Below, piece after piece: positions 41,528-50,532 of a stretch of DNA of 64,000 bases. The notes below the pieces were generated by a model. It was not told the origin of the DNA, ran no database searches, and saw nothing but the letters and a program-made list of their open reading frames with translations. Source of the DNA: Eubacterium uniforme (GTDB lineage: Bacteria > Bacillota > Clostridia > Lachnospirales > Lachnospiraceae); contig NZ_FUXZ01000010.1 of assembly GCF_900167115.1 (NCBI RefSeq), positions 1-64,000 of the forward strand, read 5' to 3'. The position numbers and the translations under genes are program-made. The first letter of the stretch is position 1; every line of letters starts with the position of its first letter.

Positions 41528-42824
41528 TGTTGAAAAGAATAAAGTATATGAAAAAACAAGTATGAGTGATGTGGAAAAGAAAGAACTTCTTGCAAATTGT
41601 TTGAAAAAACGAGAGGAGATTTTATTAGAGAAAACAAATACTAAAACTGAAGCTATCAGTGATTTTACTGCAAAAAGAAATGAAAAAATGAATAAGAATG
41701 ATGGAATAGGAAGAGTGTTCAAGTATGTAGGAGTTGCTGCATTTGCTATAATTACTAGTGGTGCAATTATTGGTGGAGTTGCTAATTATCAGAATGGTAA
41801 GAATAATATGCCAGCTAAGACAGGCGTTATTGCAACTACAGAAGAGGATAAAGATCCAGTTGTAAATAAAGAAGTAGAGGTTGATAATTCAACATATAAA
41901 GTAATTTATGGAAATGATTATGGAGTAAATTCTCCTGGAAATGATGGAATTGAGATAAATGGAATTAATTTTAAAGTTGATGTAAAAGATAATAATGAAT
42001 ATTTATATGTTAAAGGTAAAGATGATAAAGATTTTAAAGAAGTAATTGACTTATATTGTGTTACAGATGTTTATACAAATGGAGAATATATCTATTATTT
42101 TGACGGTAAAGAAGGCGAAAAAATATATAAATATAATATTAAAGAAAATAAACTTGAAGAAACAAATGTTGTTAAAACAATAAAAGACACAGCTCCAGAG
42201 AATATTGATGATGAATCTAATCAAGTCTTTTTTGGCAAGAGTTATGTTTTTAATGATGTTATGTATTTAAGTGTACGTCACACAATGTATGATAAGGATA
42301 ATAATGAACACGATGAATGTGATATATATGCGTTAAATTTAATTTCAGGGGAGACTAAGAAATTTAAAGAGGATAGAGCAATTTTAGAAGCACATAATAA
42401 CTGTTTAGTAACACGTAGATATATGAATCCTGATAATCAGGAATGTGAACAATACGAAACATATATTGAAATGATTAAGGGCGATAAATTAGAAGAGATT
42501 ACATCTTTGGGTGAACTTTCAGATATTGTACCAACAGAACTTACAGTTAGTAGAAAATACTTTTATTTTGAAAAGTTTGAGAAAATTCGTGATGAACTTT
42601 ATTGCGATAAGTCTGAAGTAAAATTAATGAGAATATCAAAAGATGATTTAGGATCTGAAGTAAAAGCTGAAGAAGTGGCAACATTAAAGACAAGTTACTT
42701 TTCAAGACCAGTGGATGAAGATATCGAAATAAATAAAGTTAAAGATAAGTATTGTGAAGTTGTTATTAATTCTGAGTATGAGTATAGATATACATATGAA
42801 ACAAAGAAAGTTGAGGATCTATAA
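41514..42824 (+). CDS. Putative membrane anti-sigma factor, propeller-type (cassette 5)
   Basis: 436 residues from ATG 41514, preceded by AAAGGAGGAG. N-terminus MKYDNVEKNKVYEKTSMSDV then LLANC and KRNEKMNKN; membrane span about 77-97. The ectodomain has VYTNGEYIYYFDGKEGEKIY and similar repeats, related to those at 19375 and 46620, consistent with a beta-propeller sensor. It starts inside the sigma gene, as in cassettes 4 and 8. Confidence 0.73.
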   Translation: MKYDNVEKNKVYEKTSMSDVEKKELLANCLKKREEILLEKTNTKTEAISDFTAKRNEKMNKNDGIGRVFKYVGVAAFAIITSGAIIGGVANYQNGKNNMPAKTGVIATTEEDKDPVVNKEVEVDNSTYKVIYGNDYGVNSPGNDGIEINGINFKVDVKDNNEYLYVKGKDDKDFKEVIDLYCVTDVYTNGEYIYYFDGKEGEKIYKYNIKENKLEETNVVKTIKDTAPENIDDESNQVFFGKSYVFNDVMYLSVRHTMYDKDNNEHDECDIYALNLISGETKKFKEDRAILEAHNNCLVTRRYMNPDNQECEQYETYIEMIKGDKLEEITSLGELSDIVPTELTVSRKYFYFEKFEKIRDELYCDKSEVKLMRISKDDLGSEVKAEEVATLKTSYFSRPVDEDIEINKVKDKYCEVVINSEYEYRYTYETKKVEDL

Positions 42825-42878
42825 GAACAAGAGAATACTTCTAAATGATTGATAACAAAAACGTAGATTATAAGGAGT

Positions 42879-42919
42879 CTCAAAAGGGCTATGAGCTTGT
42901 GCTCATAGCCCTTTTTGAG
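42879..42919 (+). terminator. Strong terminator hairpin of cassette 5
   Basis: CTCAAAAGGGCTATGAGC / GCTCATAGCCCTTTTTGAG with a TTGT loop. The stem GGCTATGAGC is the same as in the hairpin inside the IS copy at 50334. Confidence 0.88.
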
Positions 42920-43002
42920 TTGAATATTATTGATTATCAAATAATAAATTGATATAATTAGCCATGGATTTTACTAAGAAGTATAAAAAAATAAGGGATG
43001 TT

Positions 43003-43030
43003 GTGACTTTTTAAAAATATGAATTGTGTA
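43003..43030 (+). promoter_or_regulatory. ECF-type promoter of sigma cassette 6
   Basis: -35 GTGACT (43003-43008), 16 bp, -10 TGTGTA (43025-43030), then TGAAAAGGATAAAGTAC. Confidence 0.77.
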
Positions 43031-43083
43031 TAAAGTGAAAAGGATAAAGTACTGTGTCCTTTTGGCTAGATTAGGAGTTATGC

Positions 43084-43605
43084 ATGGACAAGAGAGAACG
43101 ACAACTCGACGTCGAGGAAACTATAAATAAATATAGTGATTTATTGTATAAAACTAGTTTCTTGATGCTAAAAAATCAACAGGATAGTGAAGATATAGTG
43201 CAAGAAACCTTTATTGCATATATTAAGAATAATCCAGAGTTAAATGACGAAGAGCATAAGAAAGCATGGTTATTAAAGGTTGCTCAGAATAAGTGTAAAA
43301 ATTTACTTAAATCTCATAAGATTAGGGCATATGTTCCATTTGATGATGTGGAAGAAGTTATACCGGGTGAGGAAAAGGAACTATATGAAGAAGATTCGTC
43401 AGAATTATTGGCGATTTCGAATTTGAGTTATAAGTATAAAAGTGTAATAACGCTTTATTATATTGAAAATTATTCCATAGAGGAAACCGCCAAGATTTTA
43501 GATATTTCCGTTTCAGCAGTTAAAATGCGATTGAAACGAGGGCGGGAAAAATTAAAGATAGAATTTAAGGATAGAGAAGATCTTTTGAAAGGAGGTGCTT
43601 ATTAA
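43084..43605 (+). CDS. ECF sigma factor (cassette 6)
   Basis: 173 residues: region 2 (YSDLLYKTSFLMLKNQQDSE, DIVQETFIAYI), linker HKKAWLLKVAQNKCKN, region 4 helix SAVKMRLKRGRE. TAGGAG lies 6 bp before ATG 43084. The stop TAA shares a base with the following ATG. KMRLKR class with GTGACT -35. Confidence 0.93.
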   Translation: MDKRERQLDVEETINKYSDLLYKTSFLMLKNQQDSEDIVQETFIAYIKNNPELNDEEHKKAWLLKVAQNKCKNLLKSHKIRAYVPFDDVEEVIPGEEKELYEEDSSELLAISNLSYKYKSVITLYYIENYSIEETAKILDISVSAVKMRLKRGREKLKIEFKDREDLLKGGAY

Positions 43606-45203
43606 TGAGTTTTAGTAAAAATGGTAAAAATACAAGATATGATAAATTAAATATGAGCGCTGAATCAAAAGAACGTATTCTTAATGAATGTTTAAAAGTA
43701 TTAGATGAGGAATATGAAAAAGAGAGTGTAAGTACAGTTGTTGGAACAACTGACGAAAGTTTTGGCATAAACAGAGAGAGTACGGATGAATTAAGTTTAA
43801 AGAGAAGTGAGAAGTTAGATAGAGAAAGTGATTATGATGATTGGTTTAAAAAGCTTGCAGTTGCCTCATTTTCAATTGTTGCAACAGGTGCAATTATTGT
43901 AGGTGCAATGAATTACAATAAGATGAGAAAGAAACCAAATCTTGCAAAGGAAACTACAACTGTAGTTACTACTGCAAAGGAAAGAGAAAGTGTTACTGAA
44001 ACAAGTGAGACAGACAAGAAGAAAGATAAGAAGAATAAGGATGATTCAAATAATAAGAACAATTCAAGTTCTTCAAATAATAAAAAGGAAAGTAAAGATG
44101 GTTCTTCAAATTCTTCTAAGTCAGGTGAAAAATCTGGAAAAGATAGTAAAACGTCAAAAGATTCAACAGAATTTGCTGATGCTAAATCTCCAGCAAATTG
44201 GATTAATGAACGTTTAGAAAAGTTAAGTAAAAGTTGTTATTATGCAGATGGTTCGCTTAAGGATGGATATGAAGAGAAGACGTTTACTAGTGCTAATGGT
44301 AAAACTTATAGTATAGTTGGTAGAGACTTTATTGAACTTACAGCTACTCAGGATAAGGGAAATTTTGATGTTGAGGCACCTTCAAATGTTGTTTATTTTG
44401 TGGTTGAAGATGTTGCTTATCAGTTGGTTTTAGATACTGTGTTTAAACATAAGAATTATGGTGAATTTAAGGAAGTATCTTTTGACCAGTCAAAGTACGA
44501 ATATTTATTTAATACAAAAGAAGATGTTGATTATTATTATGATAAGTCTGAAGATGAATATTACTTGGTAAATACAGATAGTAATAAGACAAGAAAAGTA
44601 TTTGATAAGATTGAGATGATGGATGCTCCTATATCTGATATTGCTTATGATTGGAATAGAAAGAGTTTGAAATTCATATGTGATAAGATGGGGAATCAGC
44701 AGGCAGATTATGATTTGCCAGGGATTAAGTGCTACAAGATGGGATGCTTTACTCAGGATGGAGAACTTGTTAAGGAGATAAGCATTGTTGAGGATCAAGA
44801 TGCTGGAAATCACTATTATAACGTAATTAATGATATTGAAAATGGCTGCATTTATTACGTTTCTAATGATAATAATCTTTATAGAATTGATAATGTTATT
44901 TTTGATAAGATTTCAAAAGCTTATACTAAGAGCACTTTAAATTCTATGAAGAGTTCTTATCCTAGTATTTTTAATAATCATACTTGTCAGTTTGATGAAG
45001 ATGATACTTGCTTAGGATTACTTAGAAGTGTGATTACTTTGACAGCTGAATCTAAATTTACTCTTCTCGCTGAGGATGTTAGATATATTAAAACTAAGTC
45101 AAATGAATATATTCAAACTAATAAGTTAGATGAAAAGATTATTGTAGTATCGACAGCCGGAAAAGCAACAGTGGTTGAAGAAGATGATAAAGTAACATAC
45201 TAA
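43605..45203 (+). CDS. Putative membrane anti-sigma factor with Ser/Asn/Lys stalk (cassette 6)
   Basis: 532 residues. Cytoplasmic segment (YDKLNMSAESKERILNECLK ... LKRSEKLDRES), membrane span about 85-107, then a long Lys/Asp/Ser/Asn low-complexity stalk (about 130-190) before a folded ectodomain without recognised family. CYYADGSLKDGYEEK resembles part of the 795-residue paralogue at 16246. The stalk fits passage through a thick wall. Translationally coupled to the sigma gene. Confidence 0.72.
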   Translation: MSFSKNGKNTRYDKLNMSAESKERILNECLKVLDEEYEKESVSTVVGTTDESFGINRESTDELSLKRSEKLDRESDYDDWFKKLAVASFSIVATGAIIVGAMNYNKMRKKPNLAKETTTVVTTAKERESVTETSETDKKKDKKNKDDSNNKNNSSSSNNKKESKDGSSNSSKSGEKSGKDSKTSKDSTEFADAKSPANWINERLEKLSKSCYYADGSLKDGYEEKTFTSANGKTYSIVGRDFIELTATQDKGNFDVEAPSNVVYFVVEDVAYQLVLDTVFKHKNYGEFKEVSFDQSKYEYLFNTKEDVDYYYDKSEDEYYLVNTDSNKTRKVFDKIEMMDAPISDIAYDWNRKSLKFICDKMGNQQADYDLPGIKCYKMGCFTQDGELVKEISIVEDQDAGNHYYNVINDIENGCIYYVSNDNNLYRIDNVIFDKISKAYTKSTLNSMKSSYPSIFNNHTCQFDEDDTCLGLLRSVITLTAESKFTLLAEDVRYIKTKSNEYIQTNKLDEKIIVVSTAGKATVVEEDDKVTY

Positions 45204-45211
45204 AATAATAG

Positions 45212-45243
45212 GGAGCATGGCTAGGTGAAGCCATGCTCTTTTA
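45212..45243 (+). terminator. Intrinsic terminator of cassette 6
   Basis: GAGCATGGCT / AGCCATGCTC stem with AGGTGA loop followed by TTTTA. Confidence 0.87.
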
Positions 45244-45317
45244 CGCTTTTTTTGACTTTTATTAATATTATATTTAAAATCAAAATTAAATAAAAAAGGA
45301 AAAAAGAGGTACATATT

Positions 45318-45596
45318 ATGTTGAAAAATTGGATGGTAAGAATTTATATTGTACTTATGTTTTTAGTGGCATTTGCTGCGAGTAAGGTAAGTATGCTTGA
45401 AGCGGCAGAAGGAGATGTGGAAATTAAGATTCTTGGTAATAACAGTATCTGTAGATTACAGGATTATATGAGAAAGATGATATATATCCAGGATTTAGAA
45501 GTTAACTTTACTGAAAATGGTAAGTTGAGTTTAGAATGGGATCAGGTTCATCTGGAAAATAATGTTGAGTTGGTTAGAGGAGGAAATTCTGTTTAA
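45318..45596 (+). CDS. Small exported protein, possibly truncated
   Basis: 92 residues. N-terminal signal or anchor (WMVRIYIVLMFLVAFAASKV) ending near LEAAEGD, then 60 residues including VEIKILGNNSICRLQDY. VEIKILGNN recalls the start of the repeated segment in the protein at 61946 (AQIKILDNN), so this may be the stub of a larger surface protein. ATG after AAAGAGG. Confidence 0.5.
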   Translation: MLKNWMVRIYIVLMFLVAFAASKVSMLEAAEGDVEIKILGNNSICRLQDYMRKMIYIQDLEVNFTENGKLSLEWDQVHLENNVELVRGGNSV

Positions 45597-45726
45597 AATA
45601 GTACTAAAAGTCATATTTTCTGTATTTGAATTATACTAAAAATATAGATGAAAAAATTATGGATTGTGTTATAATGAAATTACAAACATGAAAAATAAAG
45701 AGGATAGTGAAAAGGAGGTGTTAATA

Positions 45727-45951
45727 ATGTTGACGTTGTTATTTATGATATTTTTATCTGTAGTATGTTTGAAGGCAGTATTTTTTGGATTTAAGGTATT
45801 GTTTATGACTAGTGGAACATTATTTTTATTATTATTTTTTATTCCAGCATTTGTGATTGCAATGATAGTATTCTGGGGAATATTCTTATTTGTAATTCCA
45901 TTATTGATAGCGGGATTTATAATATGCAGTGTAATAAAAGCAATAGCTTAG
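45727..45951 (+). CDS. Small hydrophobic membrane protein
   Basis: 74 residues, almost wholly hydrophobic with two to three spans (MLTLLFMIFLSVVCLK, FFIPAFVIAMIVFWGIFLFV). ATG follows AAAGGAGG. A TATAAT at 45670-45675 may be its -10. No family recognised. Confidence 0.6.
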   Translation: MLTLLFMIFLSVVCLKAVFFGFKVLFMTSGTLFLLLFFIPAFVIAMIVFWGIFLFVIPLLIAGFIICSVIKAIA

Positions 45952-45960
45952 ATTTATAAG

Positions 45961-45993
45961 AACCTGTTTGGCTTAAGCCAAGCAGGTTTTTTA
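45961..45993 (+). terminator. Intrinsic terminator
   Basis: AACCTG...GGCTTAAGCC...CAGGTT stem followed by a T run. Confidence 0.85.
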
Positions 45994-46027
45994 TGGTAAA
46001 ACATGGTAAAATATAAAAAATATTTTT

Positions 46028-46055
46028 GCAACCAAATTAGATTTTGAATCGTGTA
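46028..46055 (+). promoter_or_regulatory. ECF-type promoter of sigma cassette 7
   Basis: -35 GCAACC (46028-46033), 16 bp, -10 CGTGTA (46050-46055), then TGAAAAGGTAAAAGCGC. It is the only GCAACC -35 in the set. Confidence 0.77.
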
Positions 46056-46111
46056 TATAGTGAAAAGGTAAAAGCGCTGATACTTTTTAGACATATGTTA
46101 GGAGATACTTA

Positions 46112-46618
46112 ATGGATAGTATTAAACGAATTGATTTAGAACAGACAATTGAAAAATATAGTGATTTACTATACAGGACATGCTTCTTGATTCTTAGAAA
46201 TTCGCATGATGCTGAAGATGTTATGCAAGAGACTTTTATAAAATACATGCGGGCAGATGTTGAATTTAGAGATGAAGAACATAAGAAGGCTTGGTTACTT
46301 AAGGTATCTCAGAATAAATGCAAGGATATGTTGAGATTTCATAAGGTTCATGCTTATATACCATATGAGGAGATACAAGAACACATAGTATCTCATGATT
46401 TTCTTGATGTTGAAGATATAGAAGAAGTATTAGATATCGCAAAATTAAGTTATAAGTATAAATCGGTAATTTTAATACATTATATTGAAGGGTATTCTGT
46501 TAAAGAGACGGCAGATATTCTTGGAATAACAGAATCCGCAGCAAAGTCCAGACTTAAAAGAGCAAGAGAGAAGCTAAAAGGGACCTTTGAAATGATTTAT
46601 AAAGAGGAGATTAACTAA
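46112..46618 (+). CDS. ECF sigma factor (cassette 7)
   Basis: 168 residues: region 2 (YSDLLYRTCFLILRNSHDAE, DVMQETFIKYM), linker HKKAWLLKVSQNKCKD, region 4 helix ESAAKSRLKRARE. The helix differs from its siblings at the positions facing DNA, in step with the unusual GCAACC -35. TAGGAG lies before ATG 46112, and 1 bp separates it from the next gene. Confidence 0.93.
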   Translation: MDSIKRIDLEQTIEKYSDLLYRTCFLILRNSHDAEDVMQETFIKYMRADVEFRDEEHKKAWLLKVSQNKCKDMLRFHKVHAYIPYEEIQEHIVSHDFLDVEDIEEVLDIAKLSYKYKSVILIHYIEGYSVKETADILGITESAAKSRLKRAREKLKGTFEMIYKEEIN

Positions 46619-46619
46619 T

Positions 46620-48062
46620 ATGAGTTATAGAAAGAATGGAAATAATAAAGCGTATGAAAATCTTAAAGCTAATCCTGATGTGAAAAAACATATGTTAGAA
46701 GCATGCATTATGGCAGATAAGGAAGACTCATTAGTTAGAAATGCTGATGGTCTAAGTATCAGGAGGATTGAAAAAATGAGAAAGAAAGAACATGGTGAGA
46801 TTTTTAAGAAGGTTGCGGTTGCGTCACTTTCGTTAGCAGCTACAGGAGCGATTGTTGCTGGTGTCGTGACATACAATAATACTAATAAAAATTCAAAAGA
46901 TAATTCAATTGTTGCAAAGGAAACAACAACTGTTGAAACAGAAAAGTCTACAGAAAAAGAAACGGAAAATACAACACAGAATACAATTAAAAAAGAAGAG
47001 AATAAAAGTGGAAAAAAGTTTGAGTATGTATGTATGGAAACATGTGATTTAAAGGGGGAAGTGACAGATGATTGTGAATTGCGAAAATGCAACTATGAGA
47101 TTGGAAAAGCTGGTAAACATGTTATATTTTTATCAAGAAATGAAACCTGGGATGGATATACAATAAGTATAAAAAAGGGCGATGAATTTAAAAAGGTTGA
47201 TTATGCAGAAGTATCAGATATGAATATTCCTTTGAATTTTTGTACATATGGCAATCATGATTTATACTTTTTTGATGTTAATGGACTAAAAAAAATCGAT
47301 ATGAAGAATATGAAGTCAAAATATCTATTTAAGTTTAAAGATATTAAAACACCAATTGATAAAGATACAATACATAATGAAATAGAAATAGAAAATATTA
47401 ATGATAAATATATATACATAAGTGGATTCATAAGCGAAGATGACAAATCCATAAATGATGAATGGGAATATGAAGATAAAACAGTTAATTTTATGTATGC
47501 ATATGATGAGAAGGAAGATAAACTTATCTATATGAGTAGTAAGGATTTTCAAACATTTTTAGGTGATGATATGGTGATTACTGCAGATAGTTCAAATCAT
47601 AAATACACAAAAGATACTAGTATGTATCAAGAGAAAACTATATATATCGAAAAATTAGAAGATAGTAAAATGAAAGTTGTTAAGAAATTAGGAGAACGTG
47701 CATATTGGTGGTTTGATGAAGGGACAGGTAAGGAAGGCAAATATGATGAAATGTGTTTTTCGGCTAAAAATGATAATAAATTTTACTATGTAAATTTTGA
47801 AAAATCATTGAAATCGGGAGTTACTGATTATTCAGAAATGACAATTATGACTTATGATTTTTCAACAAATGAAACTGAAAAAGTTGATTCAATTACTATT
47901 CCTAATTTGAATCACGTGGATATATCTCTTTGGATTGAAAATATAACTGATGAAGGAGTTAAGTTTAGATATAATAATATTGATTATAAAGCTGAGACAG
48001 CTAGTTATGATTTTAATACAAAAAAACTTACTCATAAATTAGATGTTGTAGAAAATAATTAA
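46620..48062 (+). CDS. Putative membrane anti-sigma factor, propeller-type (cassette 7)
   Basis: 480 residues. Cytoplasmic segment YENLKANPDVKKHMLEAC and RRIEKMRKK, membrane span about 60-82, Thr/Glu linker, then an ectodomain with repeated NHDLYFFDVNGLKKIDMK and FMYAYDEKEDKLIYM strands that fit a beta-propeller. Related to the ectodomains at 19375 and 41514 although its sigma belongs to another sub-lineage, which implies exchange of sensor parts. Confidence 0.72.
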   Translation: MSYRKNGNNKAYENLKANPDVKKHMLEACIMADKEDSLVRNADGLSIRRIEKMRKKEHGEIFKKVAVASLSLAATGAIVAGVVTYNNTNKNSKDNSIVAKETTTVETEKSTEKETENTTQNTIKKEENKSGKKFEYVCMETCDLKGEVTDDCELRKCNYEIGKAGKHVIFLSRNETWDGYTISIKKGDEFKKVDYAEVSDMNIPLNFCTYGNHDLYFFDVNGLKKIDMKNMKSKYLFKFKDIKTPIDKDTIHNEIEIENINDKYIYISGFISEDDKSINDEWEYEDKTVNFMYAYDEKEDKLIYMSSKDFQTFLGDDMVITADSSNHKYTKDTSMYQEKTIYIEKLEDSKMKVVKKLGERAYWWFDEGTGKEGKYDEMCFSAKNDNKFYYVNFEKSLKSGVTDYSEMTIMTYDFSTNETEKVDSITIPNLNHVDISLWIENITDEGVKFRYNNIDYKAETASYDFNTKKLTHKLDVVENN

Positions 48063-48081
48063 ATATTTGAAATTATACATT

Positions 48082-48121
48082 AAAAGCTCGTGGATAATAT
48101 GTTATAACATGAGCTTTTTTT
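48082..48121 (+). terminator. Intrinsic terminator of cassette 7
   Basis: AAAAGCTC / GAGCTTTT outer stem with inner GTTATAAC symmetry, followed by a T run. Confidence 0.82.
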
Positions 48122-48148
48122 GTGATTTGAAATAATCATAAAGAAAAC

Positions 48149-48202
48149 CGCAAAAAATGTGGTAAAATCATATTGACTTGTCACAAAAAATGTGGTTTAA
48201 TC
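48149..48202 (+). promoter_or_regulatory. Promoter with two direct operator repeats before HipB/HipA-like pair
   Basis: TTGACT (48173-48178), 17 bp, TTTAAT (48196-48201). CGCAAAAAATGTGGTAAAAT (48149) and CACAAAAAATGTGGTTTAAT (48182) are spaced 33 bp apart, three helical turns, one upstream of the -35 and one over the -10; each has CACA...TGTG symmetry. Confidence 0.82.
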
Positions 48203-48219
48203 GACTTAGAGGTGATATT

Positions 48220-48765
48220 ATGAGTAAAAAATATGTTGTAAAAGAATACCTGACAAGCGAAGATATAAAAAAGGTAAGAGAGACTCTTGCTATGACACAG
48301 AAGGAATTTGCTGAATTTGTTAATTGTTCAAAAAGAACAGTTGAAAATTGGGAAAGTAACGGAGAGAACATCAAGGGACCTATTGTTCCTTTGGTTGAAA
48401 TACTTATGAGACAACCAGGTTTTGTTAAAAAACTTGAAATACCTAATAAAAAACTTAAGCTTCGTCTTTGGTATATGTATGAGAATATGACATGTACAAT
48501 TATAGATGTTGATGAAGTAAGTAGAGAAGTAAAAATAAGAAATTATGTGGATAATACGTTATATAGAGCATTTGGTGTAAATACAGAGCCATCATTTGAG
48601 GAGTATGAAGATTTTTTAGAATCAAGATGCTTCCCGCGTTCAAGAGACAAGATGAAAATTGAATTAAAAAAACTAGGAATTCCATTTTATGATCCTATAA
48701 TGATAATAGAAAAAACTGAGGGAAGAATGGCAGATGATAAGTTTTGGATTAAAATAGAGAGGTGA
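48220..48765 (+). CDS. HipB-like helix-turn-helix antitoxin/regulator
   Basis: 181 residues from ATG 48220 (GAGGTGAT upstream). N-terminal XRE helix-turn-helix (VRETLAMTQKEFAEFVNCSK then RTVENWE) and a C-terminal region of unknown fold (about 75-180). It is larger than classic HipB. Likely binds the two CACAAAAAATGTGG repeats and controls its own operon with the HipA-like gene 4 bp downstream. Confidence 0.8.
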   Translation: MSKKYVVKEYLTSEDIKKVRETLAMTQKEFAEFVNCSKRTVENWESNGENIKGPIVPLVEILMRQPGFVKKLEIPNKKLKLRLWYMYENMTCTIIDVDEVSREVKIRNYVDNTLYRAFGVNTEPSFEEYEDFLESRCFPRSRDKMKIELKKLGIPFYDPIMIIEKTEGRMADDKFWIKIER

Positions 48766-48769
48766 TAGT

Positions 48770-49513
48770 TTGATTAAACTTTTTGAAGAAGAAATTAAAG
48801 ACCAAGGGAGAAGGTCTTCTAAAGGTAATCAGTTAAAGTTTGAAAGGAATGGAAATTGGTTTAAAACAGATTACTTAGGGTATGAGGGTCTTGTGGAATA
48901 TACGGTTTCAAAACTTCTTGCTTTTTCAAATCTTGAAAAGATTGAGTATGTTGATTATGAACTTGAGCAGATAGAATATAATGGTAATATTTTTAATGGA
49001 TGTAAAAGCAAGGATTTTACAGAAGGTTGGAGTCTAATAACATTAGAAAGACTTTTTAAGAGTACCTATGGGACAGGACTTAACGAAATAATTTATTCAA
49101 TACCAGATTATAGTGACAGACTTCGAATTTTCGTTGAACAGGTTGAAAGAGCAACGGGTTTAAAAGATTTTGGAAAGTATATGAGTAAAATGTTAACAAT
49201 TGATGCATTATTTTTAAATGAGGATAGGCATACGCATAATATAGCAGTGATGACAAATAATAAGGGTGAGTTTAAACTTGCGCCTATATTTGATAATGGT
49301 GCTGGGCTTATGTCTGATACAATGATGGAATATCCTCTATCTAAAGATGTGTTATTAATTGTTGATAAAGTTAAAGCTAAAACTTTTTGTGATGATTTTT
49401 CAGAACAGGTAGATATTGCAGATATTTATAATGATGATGTTAAAGTTCGTGTGATTGAACTTATTATGCAGATGAGAAGAAAATATGAATATTTGTTTAG
49501 TAAGACAAAATAA
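48770..49513 (+). CDS. HipA-like (CtkA-type) protein kinase
   Basis: 247 residues, TTG start after GAGAGGTGATAG. The C-terminal kinase signature of HipA proteins is present: LTIDALFLNEDRHTHNIAV (catalytic Asp and Asn) and APIFDNGAGL (metal-binding DxG-like). Shorter than HipA (about 440 residues) and nearer to compact CtkA-type kinases. Its stop is 1 bp from the end of the IS copy, so its original 3' flank has been replaced, though the C-terminal end looks complete. Confidence 0.78.
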   Translation: MIKLFEEEIKDQGRRSSKGNQLKFERNGNWFKTDYLGYEGLVEYTVSKLLAFSNLEKIEYVDYELEQIEYNGNIFNGCKSKDFTEGWSLITLERLFKSTYGTGLNEIIYSIPDYSDRLRIFVEQVERATGLKDFGKYMSKMLTIDALFLNEDRHTHNIAVMTNNKGEFKLAPIFDNGAGLMSDTMMEYPLSKDVLLIVDKVKAKTFCDDFSEQVDIADIYNDDVKVRVIELIMQMRRKYEYLFSKTK

Positions 49514-49576
49514 AGGGGATGTAAAAAAAGTCTCTAAATAACACACCTGTATTGGCCATTGCCAATGCAGGTGTAT

Positions 49577-50320
49577 TTCTTTATAGTTATTCAGTTTCTC
49601 ATACTGCCGTTGATAGATAGTTTTTCTGTGGCCTTTTCCATAGACAAAAGAGTCAAAATCAAGTGATGTTAATTCAGTATATTTTTTTAAAATCTCCTCC
49701 AGATATTCAATTGCGTATTCATCTCTATGTTCAATCTTAATTCCAAATGTACATAATACTTCAGAATTTATTTCATTAATTAATGCAGAAACATGTCCAA
49801 AAACCTTATCTCGATTTGTTATACAGGATTTCTTCCAAACCCAAGTATACTTATTTGCATTTGCTTCAATTTTTGTTCCATCTATGTATGTATGATTAAG
49901 ATCAACTTTTTCCTTGTTGAATATATAAGCATTTATGGCATTAAATATTTCCTCAATTGATGAGGTTAGTTCATTTCGGATAAAGTTGCCGAATGTGGCA
50001 AAGGTAGGTGCTTTCATTTCGTCCAACAGATACATAAATCTTATGTCAGTATTACAAAGTTTTTCGATTTCTCTTAATGAACAGTAGCCGTTCTCCATGA
50101 AAGCAAACAGAATTACTTTTAGCAACTTTTCTGCATCACATCTTGGTCGACCTGTTTTGTAGCCTTTCTCTTCTACAAAGTATGGTGTTAGGTCAATGTG
50201 ATCCATTACATCACAGAAAGTATAAACTGGATCAGAAATATTAATTATTTTTTCGATAACCAATGGTAATTTTAGCTGACGTGCTGTATAATTATCATTG
50301 ATATTTTTATTTTTTAGCAT
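49577..50320 (-). pseudogene. IS1182-family transposase, C-terminally truncated
   Basis: Starts at 50320 on the minus strand. The first 248 residues are typical: GYKTGRPRCDAEKLLKVILF, YCSLREIEKLCN, DIRFMYLLD, then YIDGTKIEANANKYTW with the first catalytic Asp. Homology stops at RKTIYQRQYEKLNNYKE; the following codons read through the IS end and downstream DNA to 49400. The second and third catalytic acidic residues are lost, so the protein is inactive. Confidence 0.85.
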
Positions 50321-50333
50321 AATTAATTATATC

Positions 50334-50371
50334 AAAAAACGGCTATGAGCGCGAGCTCATAGCCGTTTTTC
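50334..50371 (-). terminator. Perfect hairpin inside the IS end
   Basis: AAAAACGGCTATGAGC / GCTCATAGCCGTTTTT with a GCGA tetraloop, working in either direction. It lies upstream of the transposase and would block read-through into the element. Confidence 0.8.
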
Positions 50372-50423
50372 TGTTAGGTTAGTTTTTTTACAGCCCCTTT
50401 TTTTAATGTAAAATAAAAAAGTT

Positions 50424-50532
50424 GTGACTTTTTTTAGACTTATGTGTATAGTTGCTTCAAAGGAAAAATATGATAATGGATATTTTGAAGAATTTTTGAG
50501 AATTTCTAATTTGGATTTCAAGTATAAAAATC
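50424..50532 (+). pseudogene. Relic of a sigma cassette (promoter plus linker fragment)
   Basis: A recognisable but decayed ECF-type promoter, GTGACT (50424-50429) and TGTATA (50445-50450, 15-bp spacer), is followed by an in-frame fragment EEFLRISNLDFKYKN at about 50487-50531. That equals the segment between sigma regions 2 and 4 (compare DEFLRFANLSYEHKS in cassette 2). The rest of the sigma gene and the anti-sigma gene are gone. It sits beside the IS copy. Confidence 0.65.

Larger units (their letters stand above)
49515..50397 (-). mobile_element. Internally deleted IS1182-type element
   Basis: Termini GGGGATGTAAAAAAAGTCTC (from 49515) and, at the other side, AGTTTTTTTACAGCCCC ending at 50397, are inverted copies. 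It holds only the 5' 60 percent of a minus-strand transposase, then jumps to the subterminal hairpin (TATTGGCC/GGCCAATA type, 49546-49572). At 883 bp it is about half the length of a full IS1182. It could move only if a full element supplies transposase; the copy cut at the left window edge might. Confidence 0.83.

Noticed and set aside
46625-47092. Minus-strand ORF opposite the anti-sigma gene of cassette 7
   Set aside because: Antisense of conserved coding sequence, and similar shadows occur opposite each paralogue.
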